A stretch of 8,476 nucleotides of DNA from Phycisphaerales bacterium (lineage in GTDB: Bacteria > Planctomycetota > Phycisphaerae > Tepidisphaerales > Tepidisphaeraceae), in contig PMAK01000201.1 of NCBI GenBank assembly GCA_003153655.1, positions 1 to 8,476 of the forward strand, written 5' to 3'. Under the pieces are notes generated by a model. That model saw only the letters and a program-made list of their open reading frames with translations. It ran no database searches and was not told where the DNA came from. Shown piece after piece: positions 1-6,818 of the stretch (position 1 is the stretch's first letter; the number at the start of each line of letters is the position of its first letter). The position numbers and the translations under genes were made by a program.

Positions 1-2
1 GC

Positions 3-1826
3 TTCACCATCATGTCGCTGACCGTGTCGCTGATCGCCGTGCTGATCCCGCTGCTGTTCATGGGCGATGTCGTCGGTCGCCTCTTCCGCGAATTCGCCGT
101 GACACTCAGCGTAACGATCGTCGTCTCAGCAATCGTTTCACTGACCCTCACCCCCATGATGTGCGGCCTGCTGCTGCGCCATAAACCCGAAAACGAGCAG
201 GGCTGGCTGTTCAAAAAATCAGAGCAGATATATCAGGGCGTGATCGATTTCTACGGAATGACGCTCCAGTGGGTCTTGCGCCACCAGTTCTCCACACTGC
301 TGATTGCCGTTGCGACTCTGGTTGTCACTGTTGGACTCTACCTGATTATTCCCAAAGGCTTTTTCCCCGTACAGGACACCGGCGTCATCCTCGGCGTCTC
401 CGAGGCGGCGCAGACAATTTCCTTCCCATCCATGGCCAAAAGTCAGCAGGAGTTGGCCAACGTGATTTTGCAGGATCCCGCCGTGGACAGCCTCTCTTCA
501 TTCATCGGAATCGATGGCACAAACACAACGATGAACTCCGGCCGTATTCAGATCAATCTCAAACCCATCGAACAGCGGAAGATCAACGCCAGCGATGTGA
601 TTCTCCGATTGCAGCCCAAACTGGATAGCGTGAAAGGCATCACGCTCTACATGCAACCGGTTCAGGACCTGACGGTTGAAGACCGCGTAAGTCGCACTCA
701 ATTTCAATATTCGCTTGAAGACCCGGATCCGAATGAACTCGCCCAATGGGTGCCTCGGCTGGTCGAAAAAATGGGCCAGATCCCCGTGATTCGCGATATA
801 GCGACCGATCAGCAGAACATGGGCCTCTCAACGATGCTCGTGATCGACCGCGACGCGGCGTCCCGCCTTGGCATCACCGCGCAGGCACTGGACAACACAC
901 TCTACGATGCGTTCGGCCAGCGACAGGTTTCGACGATGTTCACCCAGTTGAATCAGTATCACGTCATCCTTGGCGTGGACCCGAAATATCAACACAACCC
1001 CCGGGATTTGCAGAATATTTACGTGCATTCAACCGCCGGAACCATGGTCCCCCTCGCGCAGTTCACGCATCTGGAAAGACAGGCGGCCCCGCTGGCCGTC
1101 AACCATCAGGGCCAATTCGCCTCGGTGACAATCTCTTTCAATCTCGCCCCAAGCGCATCACTCGGCGACGCCGTCACCGCGATCAACACCGCCCAGACAT
1201 CCCTCAAAATGCCCCCCAGCATCCAGGCCGGATTCCAGGGAACCGCCGCCGCCTTCGAAGCCTCGCTCACCAACGAGCCCCTGCTCATTCTCGCCGCTCT
1301 CATCACTGTCTACATCGTTCTCGGCGTCCTGTACGAGAGCTATATCCATCCAATCACCATTCTCTCAACGCTACCATCCGCCGGCGTCGGGGCGCTTCTC
1401 GCACTCCTTCTCTGCAACACAGATTTCAGCGTCATCGCACTCATCGGCCTAATACTCCTCATCGGCATCGTCAAGAAAAATGCGATTATGATGATCGACT
1501 TCGCCCTCGAAGCGGAACGCAAGGAAGGAAAATCACCGGTTGATGCCATATTTCAGGCCTGTCTGTTGCGATTCCGCCCCATCATGATGACCACCGCCGC
1601 CGCGCTGTTTGGTGGACTGCCCCTCGCCCTCGGAACAGGAATGGGCGCGGAACTCCGCCGCCCGCTGGGGATCGCCATCGTCGGCGGCCTGATCTTCAGC
1701 CAGATACTCACGCTCTATACAACACCCGTGATTTACCTCGCGTTCGATCGCCTCGCCAAGCGGCTCGGCCGCGCCGTCGTACGCGAGCCAATGCCCCAAT
1801 CCCTCGTCGCGGAGGAAATCGCGTGA
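3..1826 (+). CDS. mdtB: RND efflux permease, MdtB-like (HAE1 family), 5'-truncated by window
   Basis: This is the C-terminal 607 residues of an inner-membrane RND pump that uses proton influx to expel drugs or other amphiphiles. The frame is open to the window edge, so the ATG at position 12 is an internal Met in the family motif FTIMSLTVSLIAVLIPLLFMG, not a start. The visible part begins in the N-terminal membrane bundle just after the proton-relay Asp pair, which lies outside the window. It continues through GRLFREFAVTLS and the second periplasmic half (DRDAASRLGIT, FGQRQVSTMFTQLNQYHV) into the C-terminal bundle with GIVKKNAIMMIDFA and LRFRPIMMTT. E. coli MdtB is about 1040 aa, so roughly 40% is missing upstream. 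The stop codon overlaps the next permease gene. B and C permeases in this arrangement are known in E. coli to form a heterotrimer. The HAE1 RND assignment is very secure; 'MdtB' rests mainly on gene order. Confidence 0.93.
   Translation, partial: FTIMSLTVSLIAVLIPLLFMGDVVGRLFREFAVTLSVTIVVSAIVSLTLTPMMCGLLLRHKPENEQGWLFKKSEQIYQGVIDFYGMTLQWVLRHQFSTLLIAVATLVVTVGLYLIIPKGFFPVQDTGVILGVSEAAQTISFPSMAKSQQELANVILQDPAVDSLSSFIGIDGTNTTMNSGRIQINLKPIEQRKINASDVILRLQPKLDSVKGITLYMQPVQDLTVEDRVSRTQFQYSLEDPDPNELAQWVPRLVEKMGQIPVIRDIATDQQNMGLSTMLVIDRDAASRLGITAQALDNTLYDAFGQRQVSTMFTQLNQYHVILGVDPKYQHNPRDLQNIYVHSTAGTMVPLAQFTHLERQAAPLAVNHQGQFASVTISFNLAPSASLGDAVTAINTAQTSLKMPPSIQAGFQGTAAAFEASLTNEPLLILAALITVYIVLGVLYESYIHPITILSTLPSAGVGALLALLLCNTDFSVIALIGLILLIGIVKKNAIMMIDFALEAERKEGKSPVDAIFQACLLRFRPIMMTTAAALFGGLPLALGTGMGAELRRPLGIAIVGGLIFSQILTLYTTPVIYLAFDRLAKRLGRAVVREPMPQSLVAEEIA
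1811..1815 (+). promoter_or_regulatory. Shine-Dalgarno site for the second RND permease
   Basis: GGAGG lies 7 nt before the GTG at 1823, inside the end of the preceding gene. It supports the GTG start and the 4-nt GTGA overlap, an arrangement typical of translational coupling. Confidence 0.75.
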
Positions 1827-4800
1827 GCCTCTCGACGCCGTTCATCAAGCGGCCGGTGGGCACGACGCTGCTGACCATCGCGCTGGCTCTCTCGGGAATT
1901 CTCGCTTACCAATTCCTCCCCGTCTCTCCCCTCCCACAGGTCGATTTTCCGACCATTTCCGTCGGCGCAGGTTTGCCCGGCGCCAGCCCTGAGACAATGG
2001 CAACCAGCGTCGCGACCCCGCTCGAGCGCCAATTCGGACGCATCGCCGGCGTGACTGAGATGACTTCATCCAGTTCGCTCGGCACCACCAGCATCACGAT
2101 GCAGTTCGATCTCAGCCGCAACATCGACGCCGCCGCCCGCGACGTTCAGGCCGCCATCAACGCCGCAAGCGGCAATCTCCCCGCCGATCTCCCGGTCAAA
2201 CCCACTTACCGCAAAGTGAATCCCGCCGATGCGCCAATCCTCATCATCGCCGTCACATCGGATGTCTATCCCAAGGGACAGATGTACGACACGGCGGACT
2301 CTATTTTGGCGCAAAAACTGTCCCAAGTCCCCGGAGTCGGCCAGGTCTTCGTCGGCGGTGGGGCGTCCCCGGCCGTTCGCGTCGAGGTCAATCCCACCGC
2401 TCTGAATAATCTCAATCTGGATCTCAATTCCGTCGCAACGGTGCTATCCAGCGCCAACGCCAATCTCGCCAAAGGCGAACTCTCCGACGCCAATCGCACC
2501 GAATCGCTGAGCGCAACCGACCAGCTTTTCAAGGCGGAACAATACAAGCAGCTCCTGGTCACATACATCAACGGCGCCCCCGTTCGCCTCGCCGATGTGG
2601 CGGACGTGCAGGATTCCGTCGCCGATGTTCGCACCGAAGGCCTCGCCAACGGCAAGCCCGCCGTCCTCATCATTATTTTCCGTCAGCCCAACGCCAACAT
2701 CATCGATACCGTCGATCGCGTCACCGCGATGATGCCCGAATTGCAAGCGGACATTCCCGCCGGAATGAAGCTGAAAGTGGTAATGGACCGCACCACCACC
2801 ATCAGGGCATCCGTTAACGACACCCAGCGCACGCTCATCATTTCCGTCTCGCTGGTTGTGCTGGTCGTCTTCCTTTTTCTGCGGGATTGGCGATCCACGT
2901 TCATCCCCAGCATCTGCGTCCCCGTCTCCCTCATCGGAACGTTCGGAGTGATGTATCTGGCCAACTTCACCATCGACAATCTCTCCCTGATGGCGCTCAC
3001 CATCGCAACGGGATTCGTCGTCGATGATGCGATCGTCGTCATCGAAAACATCACCAGGCATATCGAAGACGGAATGCGCCCAATGCAGGCGGCCCTCACC
3101 GGGGCCAAGGAAATCGGATTCACCGTCGTCTCCATGAGCGTCTCCCTCGTCGCCGTCTTCATTCCCATTCTGCTGATGAGCGGAATCGTCGGCCGGCTCT
3201 TCCGCGAGTTCGCCGTCGTCCTCTCAACCGCGATCGCGATCTCACTGATCATTTCCCTCACAACAACCCCGATGCTCTGCGCCATACTCCTCCGCCCGCG
3301 CGAATTGCAAAAGCACGGCCGAATCTATCGCGCCAGCGAAAAGATATTTGACTGGATTCTTTCCATCTACGAAAAAACCCTCACAGTCGTCCTTCTTCAT
3401 TCGCGCGCGACGTTGGCGGTGACGCTCGCCACCATCGCCCTCACGGTCGTTCTATACAAGGTGGTCCCCACCGGCTTTTTCCCCCAGCAAGACACCGGGA
3501 GAATCAGTGGCTCCATCCTCGCCGATCAGGCAACCAGCTTTCAGGCAATGCGCGACGTCCTTGTCGAATACGCCAAAACAGTCAGTAAAGATCCCGCCGT
3601 CACCGATGTGATCGGATTTACAGGCGGCAGAGGCGCGAGCAACACCGCCAACATGTTCATCACCCTCGCGCCGCTCAACCAGCGAAAATTGAGCGCCGAT
3701 CAGGTCATCGCACGCCTCCGTCCCAAGCTCTCGCACGTTCCAGGCGCAACCCTCTTTCTTCAGCCCGTTCCGGATCTCCGCATCGGCGGACGAGCCAGCG
3801 CCGCTCAGTGGCAATACACCCTTCAGGGCGACGATCTGAAAGAACTCCTCTCCTGGGCGCCAAAGCTCATGGACAAACTAAAAACGCTCCCGGGCCTCGC
3901 CGATGTCAACACCGATCAACAGGTTCACGGCCTCGAAGCAATGGTGACCATCGACCGCGACACCGCCAGCCGCCTCGGCATCACACCCGCCGCCATTGAT
4001 CAGGTCCTCGGCCAAGCCTTCGGCCAGAGCCAGGTCTCCATCATGTATACCCAGCTCAATCAATATCACGTCGTCATGGAGGTCGCCCCCTCCTATTGGC
4101 AAAACCCGCACGGCCTGGATTTTATCTATCTCCCCGGCAGCGGCGGAAAACAGGTTCCCCTCAGCCAGATCGCCAGCTTTTCGCGCGATACCACTTCGCT
4201 GACGATCAATCATCAGTCACAATTTCCCGCGGTAACCATCTCGTTCAATCTCTTGCCGGGTGTGGCCCTCGGCGACGCCGTGCGCGAAATCAACGAAGCA
4301 CAAAACCAAATGCATGTTCCCGCCTCAATTCACGGCAGCTTTCAGGGAACGGCCCAGGCCTATCAGGACACCCTCTCCAATGAGCTCTACCTCATAATCG
4401 GTGCGCTCGTAGCCGTCTATATCGTTCTGGGAATCCTGTACGAAAGCCTCATCCACCCAATCACGATTCTCTCAACCCTTCCATCCGCCGGCGTAGGCGC
4501 GCTCCTCGCCCTCATCCTCTTCGGCGCCGGTCTCGATGTCATGGGAATGATCGGAATCATCCTCCTCATCGGCATCGTCAAGAAAAACGCCATCATGATG
4601 ATCGACTTCGCCCTCGTCGCCGAACGAAGAGATGGCAAATCCCCCAGAGATGCAATCTTCCAGGCCTGCCTCCTCCGCTTCCGTCCCATCATGATGACCA
4701 CAATGGCGGCTCTCTTCGGCGGCCTACCCCTCGCCCTCGGAACCGGCACCGGATCAGAACTCCGCCGCCCCCTCGGCATCGCAATCGTCGGCGGATTAAT

Positions 4801-4930
4801 CTTCAGCCAAATGCTCACGCTCTACACCACTCCGGTCGTTTACCTCTATATGGATCGCCTCCGCCTATACCTGAGTCGAATCTTTCATCATCAGGAATTA
4901 AACGCGTTGCCCGAGGCTGCATTGGCGTAG
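1823..4930 (+). CDS. mdtC: RND efflux permease, MdtC-like (HAE1 family), complete
   Basis: This is a full-length 1035-aa inner-membrane RND permease; E. coli MdtC is 1025 aa. The GTG start is supported by GGAGG 7 nt upstream and by the canonical family N-terminus (STPFIKRPVGTTLL). TM1 spans about residues 13-30 and is followed by the first porter domain (PLPQVDFPTISV, ATPLERQFGRIAGV). The TM4 proton-relay pair is present as D401-D402 in GFVVDDAIVVIEN, equivalent to AcrB D407/D408. GRLFREFAVVLS follows, then the second periplasmic domain, then the C-terminal membrane bundle with GIVKKNAIMMIDFA, which carries the relay lysine. Nothing looks broken. Its C-terminal ~125 residues are strikingly similar to those of the preceding permease. 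The pair probably works together with an adaptor encoded upstream. No outer-membrane factor follows. The substrate cannot be deduced. Confidence 0.95.
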   Translation: MSLSTPFIKRPVGTTLLTIALALSGILAYQFLPVSPLPQVDFPTISVGAGLPGASPETMATSVATPLERQFGRIAGVTEMTSSSSLGTTSITMQFDLSRNIDAAARDVQAAINAASGNLPADLPVKPTYRKVNPADAPILIIAVTSDVYPKGQMYDTADSILAQKLSQVPGVGQVFVGGGASPAVRVEVNPTALNNLNLDLNSVATVLSSANANLAKGELSDANRTESLSATDQLFKAEQYKQLLVTYINGAPVRLADVADVQDSVADVRTEGLANGKPAVLIIIFRQPNANIIDTVDRVTAMMPELQADIPAGMKLKVVMDRTTTIRASVNDTQRTLIISVSLVVLVVFLFLRDWRSTFIPSICVPVSLIGTFGVMYLANFTIDNLSLMALTIATGFVVDDAIVVIENITRHIEDGMRPMQAALTGAKEIGFTVVSMSVSLVAVFIPILLMSGIVGRLFREFAVVLSTAIAISLIISLTTTPMLCAILLRPRELQKHGRIYRASEKIFDWILSIYEKTLTVVLLHSRATLAVTLATIALTVVLYKVVPTGFFPQQDTGRISGSILADQATSFQAMRDVLVEYAKTVSKDPAVTDVIGFTGGRGASNTANMFITLAPLNQRKLSADQVIARLRPKLSHVPGATLFLQPVPDLRIGGRASAAQWQYTLQGDDLKELLSWAPKLMDKLKTLPGLADVNTDQQVHGLEAMVTIDRDTASRLGITPAAIDQVLGQAFGQSQVSIMYTQLNQYHVVMEVAPSYWQNPHGLDFIYLPGSGGKQVPLSQIASFSRDTTSLTINHQSQFPAVTISFNLLPGVALGDAVREINEAQNQMHVPASIHGSFQGTAQAYQDTLSNELYLIIGALVAVYIVLGILYESLIHPITILSTLPSAGVGALLALILFGAGLDVMGMIGIILLIGIVKKNAIMMIDFALVAERRDGKSPRDAIFQACLLRFRPIMMTTMAALFGGLPLALGTGTGSELRRPLGIAIVGGLIFSQMLTLYTTPVVYLYMDRLRLYLSRIFHHQELNALPEAALA

Positions 4931-5026
4931 CAACCAACCTTCTTGTTTTGCCCGGAACTTTATGAGACGGCTACAAAGTCCATTTTGGCGATTCGGATCA
5001 CGCCGTGCCTCAGGAGGCTAACTCGC
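4931..5026 (+). other. Intergenic leader between efflux operon and epimerase gene
   Basis: This 96-nt spacer separates the RND permease from the epimerase gene. I see no terminator-like stem with a T-run. A poor promoter candidate is TTGCCC (4948-4953), 18 nt, then TACAAA (4972-4977), but the match is too weak to call. The spacer is long enough for independent transcription of the downstream pair, though read-through from the efflux operon is equally compatible. Confidence 0.4.
5012..5017 (+). promoter_or_regulatory. Shine-Dalgarno site deciding the epimerase start
   Basis: AGGAGG sits 9 nt before the ATG at 5027. It selects that ATG over an in-frame TTG at 4943, which has no ribosome binding site and would add 28 residues unlike the family N-terminus. 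The site lies in the short palindrome GCCTCAGGAGGC (5007-5018). Confidence 0.8.
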
Positions 5027-5836
5027 ATGTCCGATACAATTCATGTGCCTGCGTGCCACCTCTACAATGCGGCGGGGAATAAGATTCTCTGGCTCGACGG
5101 CGGAAATTCCCACCAAGAACTTCCTTTCGATCAACTAAAGGTTATCGGTCGCAGACTCGCCCGGCGATGCTCATTCGCTCAGGAAATGACCGCCGTTCTC
5201 TTTCGTTCTCCAGGCTGTTTGCGCGCGCTATTCTGGAATCCCGATGGAACCGAGGAAAGCATCTGCGGAAATGCAATCCGATGCGCGGCCCATTTCATCT
5301 CCAGAGACTCGGCCCCGATCGACAACGTCGCCATCGAAACTCCGCATGGAACTTATCTCGGCCGAAAATTGGCCGCCGATCGCGGTTCAGTCGCCATCCC
5401 CGCTCATACCATCCGAATCCGAACCGAAAAAATAGACGGCGATCTGCTCGTCAACATCGGCACCCCTCATCGGATTCGTGTTGTGGCCGAGGAGTGGCCT
5501 GACGATGGCGTCAAAGATGCCGTCGCCTGTTCGGAGTCTTCCGAACCGGTGAATTTCAATCTCGTGCGCAAGGTCGGCCCGTTTCATTTTCGCGCTCGCA
5601 TATTCGAACGCGGCGTTGGTGAAACCCTCTCCTGCGGCACCGGAGCGGCCGCGATCGTCTCTGCCCTGGCCGACCTGGGCGCGAACTCTGTCGACGGCGA
5701 GCATCCTTATCTCGTCGAGTTCGCCTCTGGCGAGCAATTGACCGTCACTTACAACCAATCGCTCGATCAAATCGAAATCAGCGGAAGCGTGGAATTGCTG
5801 GTCGCATCATCCATCCCTCATTTGAGTCCCACTTAG
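5027..5836 (+). CDS. Divergent diaminopimelate epimerase-family (DapF-fold) amino-acid epimerase/racemase
   Basis: This 269-aa protein is close to the usual DapF length (about 270-280 aa). The family interconverts stereocentres of amino acids without a cofactor, using two cysteines as acid and base. Both are present: C80 in CGNAIR after NPDGTEES (71-78), and C203 in GETLSCGTG. The ERGVGET block (194-200) and N176 match DapF substrate contacts. Other signatures have changed. GLGNDF is AAGNKI (15-20), the early GxDxL segment is replaced by SFAQEM, and GNPH is GTPH (145-148). I infer a paralogue with an altered substrate rather than the housekeeping LL-/meso-diaminopimelate enzyme. The family also includes histidine racemases of metallophore pathways such as CntK. 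The gene lies 3 nt upstream of an ATP-grasp gene in the same frame. A diverged true DapF remains possible. The fold is secure; the substrate is unknown. Confidence 0.85.
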   Translation: MSDTIHVPACHLYNAAGNKILWLDGGNSHQELPFDQLKVIGRRLARRCSFAQEMTAVLFRSPGCLRALFWNPDGTEESICGNAIRCAAHFISRDSAPIDNVAIETPHGTYLGRKLAADRGSVAIPAHTIRIRTEKIDGDLLVNIGTPHRIRVVAEEWPDDGVKDAVACSESSEPVNFNLVRKVGPFHFRARIFERGVGETLSCGTGAAAIVSALADLGANSVDGEHPYLVEFASGEQLTVTYNQSLDQIEISGSVELLVASSIPHLSPT

Positions 5837-5839
5837 GCC

Positions 5840-6766
5840 ATGGCGGTATGGAATTCCCCCGCCATCTGCGTCTACGACTGGTCCGAATGGAAGCAGTTCC
5901 TCATTGTTTCAATCTGGCCGAAGGCACGCCGCATCTGCGCCGAATTTCACGAGAATCCCCAAAAGATTGCCGCAAGGCTTCCATCCAAAACCAAGCTCCT
6001 CCTGATGCATCTCGACCTCAGCGTCATGTCGCCTTTTATCTCGGACCCACAGGAATTCACTGACGCATTCTCCAAACGCAACGTCCGCGTGCTCAACTGC
6101 CTGCCTCTGGATATCCGAAAACGAACGATTCAATCCCATTGCCGCGACTTCGGCCTCCCATCCGTGACCGCCTCAGTCACAGGGCCGGATGATGAATTGC
6201 TCCTCGTCAAAACAGATCTCAATTCCGGCGGAAATAGAGAGCAGTGGCTCTCACCAGACCAGAAGGTTCAATTCAATCTCGCGCCGAATGGCACGCGCAT
6301 GACTGGGCCGGACGACTACTTTGTCGGCAGACGCGCCAGCCTGTCGCCTGATATTTGGAATGATCCCGCCCTGGTGGTCGAGCGATATGTAAAAAATCCG
6401 CTACACAGGTTTTTCCGCGTCTACGTCGCGATAAATGCAATCGTCATCTCCGAAGCTTATACCGATGCAATCGTAAAACGAATGGCAGGCCCGATCCGGC
6501 GGAATAACCATTTCCTTTCGCGTCACGGAGATCGCATTTGCGGCGATTCAAATGCCTCCGACAAATTGCCGCCACGCTTGTTGGAGACGGCCGGCTCTTT
6601 TCTTCACCGCCTCCATCTCGACTACGGCGCGATCGATGTCGTCGAAAGCGAAACCGGCGAATTCTACATCGTCGATCTCAACAAAACCCCACACTGGGGT
6701 GATGAGAAGCAACCAGGGATGATCGAACACCTTCGCTCAGGGTTTTCCAAAGCGATGCAGGACTGA
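5840..6766 (+). CDS. ATP-grasp domain protein, putative carboxylate-amine ligase
   Basis: This 308-aa soluble protein shows the ATP-grasp layout. An N-terminal pre-ATP-grasp region (about 1-110) ends in VLNCLPLDIRKRTIQ and FGLPSV. A nucleotide-binding strand follows with K124 in LLVKTDLNSGG. The adenine-hinge segment is VVERYV (179-184, E181). The C-terminal metal-binding region is LDYGAIDV (260-267) and FYIVDLNKTP (275-284, D279 and N281). These enzymes generally activate a carboxylate as acyl-phosphate and join it to an amine. I do not recognise a named subfamily. The start is the first ATG after the upstream stop; the Shine-Dalgarno match is weak, so translation may depend on coupling to the epimerase. 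Only TAG GCC separates the two reading frames. I infer that it acts on the epimerase product. It is not a recognisable D-Ala-D-Ala ligase or glutathione synthase by motif. Confidence 0.75.
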   Translation: MAVWNSPAICVYDWSEWKQFLIVSIWPKARRICAEFHENPQKIAARLPSKTKLLLMHLDLSVMSPFISDPQEFTDAFSKRNVRVLNCLPLDIRKRTIQSHCRDFGLPSVTASVTGPDDELLLVKTDLNSGGNREQWLSPDQKVQFNLAPNGTRMTGPDDYFVGRRASLSPDIWNDPALVVERYVKNPLHRFFRVYVAINAIVISEAYTDAIVKRMAGPIRRNNHFLSRHGDRICGDSNASDKLPPRLLETAGSFLHRLHLDYGAIDVVESETGEFYIVDLNKTPHWGDEKQPGMIEHLRSGFSKAMQD

Positions 6767-6818
6767 ATTTCCACGCCAGCCACGCGATTTACCCGCCAAT
6801 CTTCTGGCCGATCTTGTG
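6767..6818. other. Convergent intergenic gap
   Basis: These 52 nt lie between the stop codons of the + strand ATP-grasp gene and the - strand secreted-protein gene. The only self-complementary element I see is a weak GCCA...TGGC stem near 6795-6810 with no T-run. I do not call a bidirectional terminator. Confidence 0.4.

Noticed and set aside
746..1543. A 265-codon + strand frame inside the MdtB-like gene
   Set aside because: It is an alternative frame of the RND gene with an Arg/Pro/His-rich translation and no recognisable motif.
2444..3285. Two long - strand open frames (205 and 200 codons) inside the MdtC-like gene
   Set aside because: They lie antisense to a full-length RND gene with clear family motifs. 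Their translations are low-complexity Asp/Gly- or Met/Thr-rich, as expected from the complement of third-position-biased codons.
4943..5026. Upstream TTG start for the epimerase gene
   Set aside because: It has no ribosome binding site, and the extra 28 residues do not resemble the family N-terminus. The ATG at 5027 has AGGAGG at good spacing.
6767..6818. Bidirectional terminator in the convergent gap
   Set aside because: Only a 4-bp imperfect stem and no T-run are visible.
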